64,000 nucleotides of DNA from assembly GCF_003966155.1 (NCBI RefSeq), contig NZ_RXNS01000001.1, positions 186,001 to 250,000 of the forward strand, written 5' to 3'. Shown here in pieces: positions 8,413-19,850 of this stretch. The notes below the pieces were generated by a model that worked only from the letters and a program-made list of their open reading frames with translations, searched no databases and was not told the DNA's origin. The translations under genes were made by a program, and so were the position numbers. This stretch comes from Halomonas nitroreducens (GTDB lineage: Bacteria; Pseudomonadota; Gammaproteobacteria; Pseudomonadales; Halomonadaceae). The first letter of the stretch is position 1. Every line of letters begins with the position of its first letter.

Positions 8413-8792
8413 GGCGATGGCGCGGCGTCAGCCGCGATTGATATCGGTGATCGACTCGCCGGTGTGCTGGAAGGTGGTCAACAGACGCTTTGCAGCTGGC
8501 TGATGGGTTGAGCCTCGACGGCTTAGTGCCGGGCTGCGGTATCGCGCCCAGCGCTGGGTCGCCGGCCAGCAGGCCCGACTGGTCTTTGCCGGCATCGGTG
8601 AGGCGGTCCTGCACCTCGCTCCCTGAGATTGCATACGAACGTTTCATTCATGGGACACCGGCTAGCCCAATCGGGGGATTGTCTCGGCCCCTTGTGATTG
8701 AATTTATGGTAAATTTTTCCATTAACCCAAGATACTGTTATGGCTTGGGTATTTTTTGCCTGCTATCGACTGGAAATGTTTTCCAAAAGGTG

Positions 8793-8820
8793 TTGACGGT
8801 ATTCCCGTGGCGGGTCTAGT
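8793..8820 (+). promoter_or_regulatory. Likely sigma-70 promoter of gcl
   Basis: TTGACG at 8793-8798 and TCTAGT at 8815-8820 are separated by 16 bases. The next base begins the TGTATACA operator, so a bound repressor would cover the transcription start. Confidence 0.5.
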
Positions 8821-8821
8821 C

Positions 8822-8833
8822 TCTGTATACAGA
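8822..8833. promoter_or_regulatory. TGTAYACA operator site 6 (gcl)
   Basis: TCTGTATACAGA is a perfect 12-base palindrome directly downstream of the proposed -10 element and 43 bases before the gcl start codon. Its position implies repression. Confidence 0.7.
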
Positions 8834-8875
8834 AATATTTTCCAAAGAATAAAAGCCACCAGTGGAGGAATCGCC

Positions 8876-10651
<1,776 letters not shown>

Positions 10652-10666
10652 GGACGGCTGCCGTCC
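10652..10666 (+). other. Short hairpin after gcl
   Basis: GGACGG-CTG-CCGTCC starts on the base after the gcl stop codon. With no T-tract it is more likely an mRNA-processing or stability hairpin inside the operon than a terminator. Confidence 0.35.
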
Positions 10667-10742
10667 GGCCGTCGGTGGGGACCGGTGGCCGGGCGGCCCG
10701 AGACGCACGCTGACATACACGAGAAGACACAGGGAGATTCAC

Positions 10743-11522
<780 letters not shown>

Positions 11523-11563
11523 ACATTGAAGATAGAAAGGGGCGCCGGGACAGGTCCGTGGTC

Positions 11564-11660
11564 GGGATGAGCTACCCCGGCGTCAAGACGCCGCGAGGGC
11601 GCTGTGACCCCCTCCCTGGGCGTAGGACCCTCGCTTCGTCTTGCCCCCGGCGCTCATCCC
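11564..11660. repeat. Structured intergenic element between hyi and glxR
   Basis: Nine-base perfect arms (GGGATGAGC at 11564-11572, GCTCATCCC at 11652-11660) enclose a 14-base hairpin (11579-11592, loop CAAG) and another arm pair (GCGAGGG at 11593-11599, CCCTCGC at 11628-11634). The layout resembles dispersed REP-like elements of halomonads. No second copy was noticed in the window. It sits inside an operon, so it may affect mRNA processing. Confidence 0.45.
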
Positions 11661-11742
11661 TAGGAGCCCTGAGCGACACTTTCTGCACGACGACGAATAC
11701 TCACGACCCAACGTCAGCAAGTAATGTGACAGGAGAATCATC

Positions 11743-12630
11743 ATGAGCAAGATCGGCTTTATCGGACTGGGCATCATGGGTCGCCCCATGGCGGGCCACC
11801 TGCTGGACGCCGACCACGAACTGACCACCGTCAAGCGCGGCACCCTGGACGAGACCCTGGCCGCCAAGGGCATGCTGGAACTCGACGGTCCCAAGGCGGT
11901 CGCCGAGGCCTCCGAGGTGATCATCACCATGGTGCCGGACACCCCCGACGTCGAGCAGGTACTGTTCGGCGAGGGCGGTGTCATCGAGGGCCTCCAGCCC
12001 GGTACCCTGGTGATCGACATGAGCTCGATCGCCCCGCTGGCCACCCAGGAATTCGCCAAGCGCATCACCGAGGCCGGCGGCGAGTACGTCGACGCCCCGG
12101 TCTCCGGCGGCGAGGGCGGCGCCATCAACGCGGCCCTGACCATCATGGTCGGTGCCACCCAGGAAGGCTTCGAGCGCGCCAGGCCGCTGCTCGAGATCAT
12201 GGGCAAGACCATCACCCATATCGGCGATCACGGCGCCGGCCAGACCTGCAAGGTGGCCAACCAGATCGTCGTCGCCCTGACCATCGAGGCCGTCTCCGAG
12301 GGGCTGCTGTTCGCCTCCCGGGCGGGTGCCGACGTGGCCAAGGTCCGCGAGTCCCTGCTCGGCGGCCTGGCCCAGTCGAAGATCCTCGATGTTCATGGCG
12401 AGCGCATGATCAACCGCACCTTCGATCCGGGCTTCAAGATCAAGCTGCATCAGAAGGACCTCAACCTGGCGTTGGAAGGCGCGCGAAGCCTCAATCTCGC
12501 GCTGCCCGGTACCGCCAATGCCCAGCAGCTGTTCCAGGCCTGCGTCGCCCACGGCGGCGGCGACTGGGATCACGCCGGCATCGCCCGTGCCCTGGAACAG
12601 CTCGCCGACCACGAGATCGGCAGCCGCTGA
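11743..12630 (+). CDS. glxR: 2-hydroxy-3-oxopropionate (tartronate semialdehyde) reductase
   Basis: This 295-residue member of the beta-hydroxyacid dehydrogenase family reduces tartronate semialdehyde to D-glycerate with NAD(P)H. The Rossmann motif is GFIGLGIMGRPMAGHLL at residues 5-21, the substrate motif is DAPVSGGEGGA near 118-128, and the catalytic lysine is K170 in GQTCKVANQ. An AGGAGA ribosome site precedes the start. It lies between hyi and the glycerate kinase gene, exactly where the pathway needs it. Confidence 0.95.
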   Translation: MSKIGFIGLGIMGRPMAGHLLDADHELTTVKRGTLDETLAAKGMLELDGPKAVAEASEVIITMVPDTPDVEQVLFGEGGVIEGLQPGTLVIDMSSIAPLATQEFAKRITEAGGEYVDAPVSGGEGGAINAALTIMVGATQEGFERARPLLEIMGKTITHIGDHGAGQTCKVANQIVVALTIEAVSEGLLFASRAGADVAKVRESLLGGLAQSKILDVHGERMINRTFDPGFKIKLHQKDLNLALEGARSLNLALPGTANAQQLFQACVAHGGGDWDHAGIARALEQLADHEIGSR

Positions 12631-12637
12631 GTCCGTG

Positions 12638-12664
12638 CCGCCGGCCATCATGGGTGGCCGGCGG
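12638..12664 (+). other. Intercistronic hairpin between glxR and the glycerate kinase gene
   Basis: Perfect 10-bp arms (CCGCCGGCCA, TGGCCGGCGG) with a 7-base loop begin 8 bases after the glxR stop codon. No T-tract follows. It may cause partial termination or protect the upstream transcript. Confidence 0.5.
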
Positions 12665-12811
12665 AGGACAGGGGAGGTGACTGCTCCCTGATGGCAGGCG
12701 TCGGGTCGTCGTCTGCCGGGGTCGTCGATTGACGGCCCCTTGCCCGGTGTCGAGTCTTCCCCTGTAGCCCCCTGGTTCGTCACCGGGCCCTTTTTCGAAG
12801 GAGACCCCCGA

Positions 12812-14122
12812 ATGAATGCCCTTTCCCCCCTGCTTTCCCGCGAGCGGCCCGAGGCAGCGCGTGCCTGGCTGAGGCGCCTGGGCGAGACCGCCGTCTCGGC
12901 CGTGCATCCCGATACGCTGCTGCCCGACCGGCTGCCCGATCCCCCGGTCGGCCGCACCCTGGTAGTAGGGGCCGGCAAGGCGGCGGCAGCCATGGCGGCT
13001 GCCCTGGAACGCGCCTGGCAGCTGCGCCATCCCCAGGCGCCGCTGTCCGGCCTGGTGGTGACCCGCTACGGCCATGGCGCCGAGTGTCGCCATATCGAGG
13101 TTCTCGAGGCCTCGCACCCCATGCCCGATGACCTGAGCGAGCAGGCCGCCCGGCGGATGCTCGAGGCCGTCGAGGACCTGGGCGAGGACGATCTGGTCAT
13201 CGCCCTGATCTCCGGCGGCGGGTCGGCGCTGATGACCCTGCCCGCGCCCGGCATCCAGCTTGCCGAGAAGCAGGCCATCAACAAGGCGCTGCTGAGAAGC
13301 GGGGCGCCGATCCGCGAGATCAACACCGTGCGCCGGCACCTGTCGGCCATCAAGGGCGGCCGGCTGGCGGCCGCCGCTCACCCGGCCCGGGTGCTGACCT
13401 GGCTGATCTCCGACGTGCCCGGCGACGAGGCCTCACTGATCGCCTCCGGCCCGACCTTGCCCGACGCCAGCACCCCCGCCGAGGCCCTGGCGATTCTCGA
13501 GCGCCACGACATCGAGATCTCGGACGCGGTGCGCCGTCAGCTGGAGGCCAATACCGAGGCGCCGCGCCCCGATGATCCGGCCTTCGCCCGGGACCAGAGC
13601 GAGATTCTGGCTCGCGCCCGCGACGCCCTGACGGCCGGGCAGGTTGCCGCCGAGAGCGATGGCGTCGAGGTGCGCCTGCTGGGCGACGACCTCGAGGGCG
13701 AGGCCCGCGAGCTGGGCCGTGCCCAGGGCCGCATGGCGCTGTCCGCCCAGGATGGCCTGGAACGGCCGCTGCTGATCCTGTCGGGCGGCGAGACCAGTGT
13801 GACGGTCACCGGCGACGGCCGCGGCGGCCGCAATGTCGAGTTCCTGCTTGGCCTGTTCGCCACCCTCGAGGGCGCCGAGGGCATCCATGCCCTGGCCATC
13901 GATACCGACGGCATCGACGGCTCCGAGGACAATGCCGGGGCCGTCTTCGGACCGGGCTGCTGGACGCGCATGCGCTCGCTGGGCCTTGACCCGGACGCCT
14001 ATCTGTCACGCAATGATGCGTATACTTTCTTCGAGGCGCTGGACGACCTGATCATGACCGGGCCGACGCGCACCAACGTCAACGATTTTCGTGCCATCCT
14101 GGTACTGCCGAGGAACTCATGA
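12812..14122 (+). CDS. gckA: Glycerate 2-kinase, MOFRL family
   Basis: This 436-residue protein is a MOFRL/DUF4147-type glycerate kinase that phosphorylates D-glycerate to 2-phosphoglycerate (also called TtuD or GckA). The N-terminal [16 protein letters not shown], the phosphate-binding [30 protein letters not shown] and the C-terminal MOFRL motif GRGGRNVEF are visible. The start at 12812 follows AAGGAG, a better choice than in-frame upstream ATG codons. The stop codon overlaps the next gene's start by four bases (ATGA), coupling it to pyruvate kinase. Confidence 0.94.
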   Translation: MNALSPLLSRERPEAARAWLRRLGETAVSAVHPDTLLPDRLPDPPVGRTLVVGAGKAAAAMAAALERAWQLRHPQAPLSGLVVTRYGHGAECRHIEVLEASHPMPDDLSEQAARRMLEAVEDLGEDDLVIALISGGGSALMTLPAPGIQLAEKQAINKALLRSGAPIREINTVRRHLSAIKGGRLAAAAHPARVLTWLISDVPGDEASLIASGPTLPDASTPAEALAILERHDIEISDAVRRQLEANTEAPRPDDPAFARDQSEILARARDALTAGQVAAESDGVEVRLLGDDLEGEARELGRAQGRMALSAQDGLERPLLILSGGETSVTVTGDGRGGRNVEFLLGLFATLEGAEGIHALAIDTDGIDGSEDNAGAVFGPGCWTRMRSLGLDPDAYLSRNDAYTFFEALDDLIMTGPTRTNVNDFRAILVLPRNS

Positions 14123-15609
14123 CGACACTGCCGCCCCATGCCCCGATCCACGAGCCGATCCGCCGCACCAAGATCGTCGCCACCCTGGGCCCCGCCAGCG
14201 ACCGGGAGGGCGTGCTCGAGCAGATGATCGCCGCCGGCGTCGACGTGGTGCGCCTCAACTTCTCCCACGGCTCGGCGGACGACCACCGCCGCCGGCTGGC
14301 CGCGGTGCGCGAGATCGCCGCCCGCCAGGGCCGTAGCGTCGCCGCCCTGGGCGACCTCCAGGGGCCCAAGATCCGCATCGCCCGTTTCCGTGACGGCGCC
14401 GTCGAGCTCGCCGAGGGCGCGCCCTTCGTGATCGACGTGGCCCTCGACGGCGAGGCCGGCGACGCCGAGCGGGTCGGCTGCGACTACAAGGCGCTGGCCG
14501 ACGACGTGGCCGCCGGCGACCGCCTGCTGCTCGACGACGGCCGGGTGGTGCTCGACGTCGCCCGGGTCGACGGCAGCGCCATCCACACCCGCGTGGTGGT
14601 GGGCGGTGCCCTGTCCAACAACAAGGGCATCAACAAGCAGGGCGGCGGCCTCTCGGCGCCGGCGCTGACCGACAAGGACAAGGCCGACCTGGAGACCGCC
14701 ATCGCCATCGGCGTGGACTACCTGGCGGTGTCCTTCCCGCGCCATGCCGCCGACATGCGCGAGGCCCGTGAGCTGCTCGGCGAGGCCGGCCGTGAGATCG
14801 GCCTGGTGGCCAAGCTCGAGCGTGCCGAGGCGGTGGCCGACGACGCCACCCTCGACGGCATCATCGAAGCCAGCGAGGCGGTGATGGTGGCCCGCGGCGA
14901 TCTCGGCGTGGAGATCGGCGACGCGGCGCTGATCGGCACCCAGAAGCGCATCATCAAGCACGCCCGGACCCTGAACCGCGCGGTGATCACCGCCACCCAG
15001 ATGATGGAGTCGATGATCGAGGCGCCGCTGCCCACCCGGGCCGAGGTGTTCGACGTGGCCAATGCCGTGCTCGACGCTACCGACGCGGTGATGCTCTCCG
15101 CCGAGACCGCCGCCGGCGACTTCCCGGTGGAGACCGTGGAAGCCATGGCCCGGGTCTGCCTGGGCGCCGAGCGCGAGCGCAGTGCCCAGGAATCCGGCCA
15201 CCGCATCCACGAGGGCTTCTCCCGGATCGACGAGACCATCGCCCTGTCGGCGATGTATGCCGCCAACCACCTGACCGGGGTAGCGGCGATCGCCTGCATG
15301 ACGGCCACCGGCTACACGCCGCTGATCGCCTCGCGGATCCGCTCCGGGCTGCCGATCGTCGGGCTGGCCCACAACCCCGTCGCCCAGCGGCGCATGGCGT
15401 TGTACCGTGGTGTCATCTCGCTGCCCTTCGACACCAGTGAGATGGGGGCCACCGAGCTCAACGACCGCGCCCTGGCGCGGCTGGTGGCACAGGGCATTGC
15501 CGAGCCGGGGGATCACGTGATCCTGACCCGCGGCGATCACATGAACGCCCACGGGGGCACCAATACCCTGAAGATCCTGGACGTGACGGCCGAGCACCAG
15601 GAACGCTGA
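14119..15609 (+). CDS. pykA: Pyruvate kinase
   Basis: This 496-residue pyruvate kinase makes pyruvate and ATP from phosphoenolpyruvate. Motifs in order: [13 protein letters not shown] near the N-terminus, [19 protein letters not shown], the catalytic-lysine region [24 protein letters not shown], and [11 protein letters not shown]; the C-terminal allosteric domain is complete. Placement after the glycerate 2-kinase gene, with an ATGA overlap, makes it a pathway-dedicated isozyme like TtuE: 2-phosphoglycerate made upstream needs only enolase before this step. Confidence 0.96.
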   Translation: MTTLPPHAPIHEPIRRTKIVATLGPASDREGVLEQMIAAGVDVVRLNFSHGSADDHRRRLAAVREIAARQGRSVAALGDLQGPKIRIARFRDGAVELAEGAPFVIDVALDGEAGDAERVGCDYKALADDVAAGDRLLLDDGRVVLDVARVDGSAIHTRVVVGGALSNNKGINKQGGGLSAPALTDKDKADLETAIAIGVDYLAVSFPRHAADMREARELLGEAGREIGLVAKLERAEAVADDATLDGIIEASEAVMVARGDLGVEIGDAALIGTQKRIIKHARTLNRAVITATQMMESMIEAPLPTRAEVFDVANAVLDATDAVMLSAETAAGDFPVETVEAMARVCLGAERERSAQESGHRIHEGFSRIDETIALSAMYAANHLTGVAAIACMTATGYTPLIASRIRSGLPIVGLAHNPVAQRRMALYRGVISLPFDTSEMGATELNDRALARLVAQGIAEPGDHVILTRGDHMNAHGGTNTLKILDVTAEHQER

Positions 15610-15623
15610 GGGATGGCCGTTCT

Positions 15624-15635
15624 CTTGTATACAAA
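15624..15635. promoter_or_regulatory. TGTAYACA operator site 7 (gntR autoregulation)
   Basis: CTTGTATACAAA contains the perfect palindrome TTGTATACAA. It lies between pykA and the gntR gene, 73 bases before the latter's start codon, suggesting autoregulation. Confidence 0.65.
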
Positions 15636-15707
15636 ATGTAGCCATGGTGTGGCCAGATAGCGTGAAACATGCGATGGTTCTCTCAGGACCACGCGGAGAG
15701 ACATGCC

Positions 15708-16439
15708 ATGAACAATGCCTGGCACACCGAGATGCTGGCAGAGGCCAAGGCCGGGGGACGCGTCAGCGACCGGGATATCGTCGACAAGGTGCGCCGAGCG
15801 GTGCTGATGCAGCGCCTGCCCCCGGGTACCAAGCTGCCCGAGGTGACGCTGGGGGAGGTCTTCGGTGTCAGCCGGTCGGTGGTGCGCAAGGCCCTGACCC
15901 GCCTGGCGTCCGAGCACGTCATCGACCAGCGTCCCAACCAGGTGGCTCGGGTCCGCGCCCCGAGCATCGAGGAAACCCGCGAGACCTTCGATGCGCGGCG
16001 CCTGGTGGAGGGCGAGGTGGTGGCCCTGCTGGCCGGCCGGCTCCCGGCCGAGGCCATGGCCGCCCTGTCCGAGCAGGCACGCGGCGAGGTCGCGGCCTTC
16101 GAGCGGGGCGACGAGCCGGCGCGGATCGAGCACTCCCTGACCCTGCACCACCTGCTGGCCGAGCATTCGCCCAACCGCGTGCTGGGCGCGATGCTCACCG
16201 ATCTGGTGCTGCGCACCTCCATCGTCATCGCCCTCTACAAGCGCGCCGGCCTGGCCTCCTGCTATCTCGCGGGGGACCATACCCGGCTGCTGGCCCATCT
16301 GGAAGCCGGGGACGCCGAGGCGGCCCGTGGCGATATCCACGACCATCTGAACGGCCTCGAGGCATTGCTCGACCTGAGTCCCCGGGAAGCCCGTATCGAT
16401 CTCAAGTCGATCCTGGGCCGCGCCACCGAACAGGCCTGA
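15708..16439 (+). CDS. GntR/FCD-family regulator, probable controller of the allantoin-glyoxylate genes
   Basis: This 243-residue regulator has an N-terminal GntR winged helix (LPEVTLGEVFGVSRSVVRKA at about residues 44-63) and a C-terminal FCD ligand domain with DARRLVEGEVV and typical metal/ligand-site histidines in the segments LTLHHLLAEHS and AGDHTRLLAHLEAGD. The start at 15708 follows GGAGAG. A TGTATACA operator lies in its own upstream region, and the same motif precedes the pathway operons. Glyoxylate or an allantoin derivative is a plausible effector, by inference. The truncated regulator at the window start is the other candidate. Confidence 0.92.
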   Translation: MNNAWHTEMLAEAKAGGRVSDRDIVDKVRRAVLMQRLPPGTKLPEVTLGEVFGVSRSVVRKALTRLASEHVIDQRPNQVARVRAPSIEETRETFDARRLVEGEVVALLAGRLPAEAMAALSEQARGEVAAFERGDEPARIEHSLTLHHLLAEHSPNRVLGAMLTDLVLRTSIVIALYKRAGLASCYLAGDHTRLLAHLEAGDAEAARGDIHDHLNGLEALLDLSPREARIDLKSILGRATEQA

Positions 16440-16683
16440 TTGGGGTCATGCCGGTGCCGGGTTCCCCGGCGGGCGCCTTTACCGTCCGCCGCGTCTGGAT
16501 GACAATGCTGCCGAGTCGACCGGCCCGGCCGTCTGCTTGTCGTGTCTAGTTGCCTCGCCCGTCCCATGATCGGTCGTCGGGGGCGGGGAGGGCATCCGGC
16601 AAGGGGCAGTCCGTGTCGGCCGTCTTGACAAGGCTGACCATCCGGTCAACTTTGGCGGCATGTCATTCGAGAGGCTCGACACC

Positions 16684-17496
16684 ATGAAGCATCCCCGACG
16701 CTGGGCGGCCCGCCTGGCCCTGCTCCTGCTGCCATGGATGGCCCCCCTGGTGCAGGCCATGGAGGTGCCCAGCGTGGCGGCGGCCTCGTCGCTGCAGTTC
16801 GTGTTCCCTGAACTTGTCGCGGCCTACCGCGAGGAGACCGGCAATGATGTGCGGGTCAACTTCGGTGCCTCGGGCAACCTGAGTCGCCAGATCCTGCAGC
16901 ATGCTCCCTTCGAGCTGTTCCTCTCGGCGGACGAGGCAAACGTGCGCGTGCTCGAGGAGGCGGAGCTCATCGAGGGAGAGGGCCGTGTCTATGCCGTGGG
17001 ACGCCTGGTCTGGCTGCAGGCCAGGGGGCGTGGCGTGCTGCCCTCGGCCGATGCACCATTGGCGGGGGTGCGGGAGGCGCTTGCCGCCTTCGAGGACGGC
17101 GAAGGGCGGCCGCGACTGGCCCTGGCCAATCCCGAGCACGCGCCCTATGGGGTGGCGGCCCGTCAGGCGCTGACCCATGCCGGGCTGTGGTCACCGACGA
17201 CGAGGCTGCGAGTGCTGGGCGAGAATGTCTCCCAGGCGGCCCGCTTCGCCCTGGCCGATGAGGCCCGGGGCGGGCTGGTGGCCTATTCCCTGGCCCTGGC
17301 CCCGACAGTGGCCGAGCAGGCCGATCATGTGCTGATTCCCGCCGAGTGGCACGCTCCGCTGGTCCAGCGCATGGCCCTGATTGACGGAGCCGGGGAGGGG
17401 GCACGGGCCTTCTATGCCTGGCTGCAGGGAGAGCGGGCGAGGTCGATCCTCGAGCGTCGTGGCTTCCAGCCGCCCGTGCAGGATGATGCCTCCTGA
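16684..17496 (+). CDS. modA: Molybdate ABC transporter, periplasmic binding protein
   Basis: This 270-residue protein begins with a signal peptide (RRWAARLALLLLPWMAPLVQA). The mature part has the ModA pattern: VAAASSLQFVFPELVAAYREE, NFGASGNLSRQILQHAPFELFLSADE, and LALANPEHAPYGVAARQAL. It captures molybdate in the periplasm for ModBC. The start at 16684 is preferred because GAGAGG lies about 10 bases before it and the signal peptide then has a normal length. Its stop codon and the modB start share one base (TGATG). Confidence 0.94.
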   Translation: MKHPRRWAARLALLLLPWMAPLVQAMEVPSVAAASSLQFVFPELVAAYREETGNDVRVNFGASGNLSRQILQHAPFELFLSADEANVRVLEEAELIEGEGRVYAVGRLVWLQARGRGVLPSADAPLAGVREALAAFEDGEGRPRLALANPEHAPYGVAARQALTHAGLWSPTTRLRVLGENVSQAARFALADEARGGLVAYSLALAPTVAEQADHVLIPAEWHAPLVQRMALIDGAGEGARAFYAWLQGERARSILERRGFQPPVQDDAS

Positions 17497-18167
17497 TGGA
17501 TTGGCCGGCGCTGTGGGTGTCGCTGCGCCTGGCGGCGTTGACCAGCCTGCTGTTGATCCCCCTGGGCCTGTGGCTGGGGCGCACCCTGGCATTGGCCCGC
17601 TTTCGTGGGCGTTCCCTCTGCGAGGCCCTGGTGGCGTTGCCGCTGGTGATGCCGCCGACGGTGCTGGGCTTCTACCTGATGCAGAGCTTCGGCCAGCAGG
17701 CGCCCTTCGGGGCTGTCTGGGCTTCGCTCACCGGCACGACCCTCAACTTCACCTTCAGCGGCATCCTGCTCGCCTCCCTGGTGGCCAATCTGCCCTTCGC
17801 CGTGCAGCCCATCCAGCGAGCCTTCGAGGGGATTCCCGCCAACCTGCGCGAGGCCGCCTGGTGCTGCGGCCTGTCCTCCTGGCAGACCCTGTGGCGCATC
17901 GAACTGCCGCTGGTATGGCCCGGGCTGGTCTCGGCGCTGGCGCTGACCTTCGCCCATACCCTTGGGGAATTCGGGGTGATCCTGATGGTCGGGGGCGCCA
18001 TCGACGGCGAGACCCGGACGCTTGCCATCGCCATCTACGACCGCGTCCAGGCCTTTGACGAGCAGGGCGCGGCGCTGATGTCGGCCATGTTGCTGCTGGT
18101 GTCCTTCGTGACCATCGGCGTGGTTTATGGGCTGAGCGGCCGCAGGAGGCGACGGCATGGACACTGA
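17496..18167 (+). CDS. modB: Molybdate ABC transporter, permease
   Basis: This 223-residue inner-membrane protein has about five hydrophobic helices. The EAA-loop region NLREAAWCCGLSSWQTLWRIELPL, which docks on the ATPase, is clear, as are ALVALPLVMPPTVLGFYL and HTLGEFGVILMVGG, both typical of ModB. It shares a base with modA upstream and overlaps modC by 11 bases, so the three are co-translated. Confidence 0.94.
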   Translation: MDWPALWVSLRLAALTSLLLIPLGLWLGRTLALARFRGRSLCEALVALPLVMPPTVLGFYLMQSFGQQAPFGAVWASLTGTTLNFTFSGILLASLVANLPFAVQPIQRAFEGIPANLREAAWCCGLSSWQTLWRIELPLVWPGLVSALALTFAHTLGEFGVILMVGGAIDGETRTLAIAIYDRVQAFDEQGAALMSAMLLLVSFVTIGVVYGLSGRRRRRHGH

Positions 18168-19314
18168 GACCGCGGGACCGCCATGCACGGTCGGCGATCT
18201 GACGGTGCGGGTCGCCCAGGCGGGGCCGATTCCGCTCGATGCCGCCTTCCGCTGTGCCCCCGGTGAGCTGCTCGCCCTGGTGGGCCCCTCGGGCAGTGGC
18301 AAGACGACGCTGCTGCGGGCCATCGCCGGTCTCTACCGGCCGGCCGAGGGCGATATCCGCTGTGCCGGCGAGACCTGGTTCGCCTCGGCCCGCCATTGCT
18401 GGATGCGACCGCAGCGACGCCGGGTGGGACTGGTGTTCCAGGACTATGCGCTCTTTCCCCATCTCGACGCCCGGGCCAACGTCATGGTGGCCCTCGGCCA
18501 GTTGCCCGCCGCCGAGCGCCGCCCGGTCGCCGAGGCCTGGTTGTCGCGGGTGCGCCTGGAGGGGCTGGGGGGGCGGCTGCCCGACGAGCTGTCCGGGGGC
18601 CAGCGCCAGCGTGTCGCCCTGGCCCGGGCGCTGGCCCGCCAGCCGCAGGTGCTGTTGCTCGACGAGCCCTTCTCCGCGGTGGACCAGGTTACCCGGCGTC
18701 GCCTGCAGCGGGAGCTGGCGCTGCTGCGCGAGGAGATCCGTATTCCCATCGTGCTGGTCACCCACGACCTCGACGAGGCCGCCGCCCTGGCCGACCGGCT
18801 CTGCGTGCTGCATGCCGGGCGCAGCCTGCAGCAGGCCCCCGCCGAGGCGCTGTTTCGGCGGCCGGCCTCCCCCGAGGTGGCGCGCCTGCTGGATCGCCAC
18901 AATGTCTTCGACGGCACCGTGGTGGCGGACGCGGCGGGGCGGCGACGGTTGCAGTGGGGGCCCTGGCGGCTCGAGGTGGCCGAGGGGCTGGAGACGCTGC
19001 CCGTGGGGCGGCGCCTGACCTGGTACCTGCCGAATTCCGATGTCGTCCTGCATCGCCGCGGCCGGCCGTCCCGCGGGGAGCGGGAGAACCCGATCACCGG
19101 CCGAGTCAGCGAAATGGCGATCCTGGGGGGCATGGCGTCCGTGGCACTGGCCTTCGATCACTGCGACGATACCCTGCGTTTCGAGATCGCCACCCATGCT
19201 GCCCGCCGCAATGGCCTGGCCCGGGGCGAGACCGTGACCGTTTCGCTGCTGGCCACCGGTATCCACCTGATGCCGGAGGCCGCACTGCCCAGAGAGGAGC
19301 CTGCCCATGTCTGA
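18157..19314 (+). CDS. modC: Molybdate ABC transporter, ATP-binding protein
   Basis: This 385-residue protein has an ABC ATPase domain: Walker A GPSGSGKTT at residues 43-51, the Q-loop near VFQDYALFPHL, signature LSGGQRQRVALARAL, Walker B VLLLDEPFSAVD and the H-loop VLVTHDLDEA. The C-terminal third carries a MOP/TOBE-like domain, as expected for ModC. It overlaps modB at its start and the DUF192 gene at its end by 8 bases. Molybdate delivery could serve the SUOX-fold enzyme at 54 kb and a xanthine dehydrogenase outside the window. Confidence 0.93.
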   Translation: MDTETAGPPCTVGDLTVRVAQAGPIPLDAAFRCAPGELLALVGPSGSGKTTLLRAIAGLYRPAEGDIRCAGETWFASARHCWMRPQRRRVGLVFQDYALFPHLDARANVMVALGQLPAAERRPVAEAWLSRVRLEGLGGRLPDELSGGQRQRVALARALARQPQVLLLDEPFSAVDQVTRRRLQRELALLREEIRIPIVLVTHDLDEAAALADRLCVLHAGRSLQQAPAEALFRRPASPEVARLLDRHNVFDGTVVADAAGRRRLQWGPWRLEVAEGLETLPVGRRLTWYLPNSDVVLHRRGRPSRGERENPITGRVSEMAILGGMASVALAFDHCDDTLRFEIATHAARRNGLARGETVTVSLLATGIHLMPEAALPREEPAHV

Positions 19315-19846
19315 GATGCCTGACCCGACCCGACGCCGCCTGCTCCAGGCGCTGCTGCTGTTGCCCACCGTGCCGCTCTGGGGGGCGCCGGTACTGGCCC
19401 AGGAGCCGCGCCTGCCCCGGGTGCCGGTGACCCTGCACGGCGAGGCGGGCCCGCGGCGCCTGCAGGCGGAGGTGGCGCGAAGCCTCGCCGAGCGCGGCCG
19501 GGGCCTGATGGAGCGCGAGCAGCTGCCACCCGACACCGGCATGCTGTTTCTCTACGAACGGACCCAGCCCTCGCGCAACGGCTTCTGGATGTATCGCACC
19601 CGCATCCCGCTGGATATCGCCTTCATCGACGAGAGCGGGCGGATCCTCGAGATCCACCGCATGGAGCCCTGCACGGCCGACGCGCCCCGGGACTGTCCGG
19701 TGACCCGGCCGGCCGCCGCCTATCGGGCCGCGCTGGAGGTCAATGCCGGCTACTTCGCGGAGAAGGGCGTCAGGCCGGGCGACTGTGTCAGCTGGCCCGG
19801 CGATGGCGGGGAGTGTCGCCGCGCCAGCATGGCGGCGGACGGCTGA
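19307..19846 (+). CDS. DUF192 protein, exported
   Basis: This 179-residue protein has an arginine-rich N-terminus and hydrophobic stretch (RRRLLQALLLLPTVPLWGAPVLAQ), consistent with a Sec or Tat signal, then a DUF192 domain. The domain is recognised by LAERGRGLMEREQLPPDTGMLF, the NGFWMYRTRIPLDIAFID core and the C-terminal ALEVNAGYFAEKGVRPGD. The molecular function of DUF192 proteins is not established. Its 8-base overlap with modC indicates co-expression with the molybdate transporter, which is worth noting because DUF192 genes are more often solitary. Confidence 0.85.
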   Translation: MSEMPDPTRRRLLQALLLLPTVPLWGAPVLAQEPRLPRVPVTLHGEAGPRRLQAEVARSLAERGRGLMEREQLPPDTGMLFLYERTQPSRNGFWMYRTRIPLDIAFIDESGRILEIHRMEPCTADAPRDCPVTRPAAAYRAALEVNAGYFAEKGVRPGDCVSWPGDGGECRRASMAADG

Positions 19847-19850
19847 GGGG

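Larger units (their letters stand above)
8413..8875. other. allE-gcl intergenic stretch with a possible gene remnant
   Basis: Bases 8413-8625 are G+C-rich. In one plus-strand frame they read like the tail of a protein (RYRAQRWVAGQQARLVFAG, then IGEAVLHLAP and stop at about 8625), but no start, no recognisable domain and no intact upstream part were found, so any gene here is decayed. From about 8630 the DNA turns A+T-rich and leads into the gcl promoter. A small inverted repeat TGGAAA-TGT-TTTCCA lies at 8771-8785. Confidence 0.4.

Noticed and set aside
13999..15645. A 548-codon minus-strand frame opposite pyruvate kinase
   Set aside because: Antisense to a complete pyruvate kinase, with shadow-type composition.
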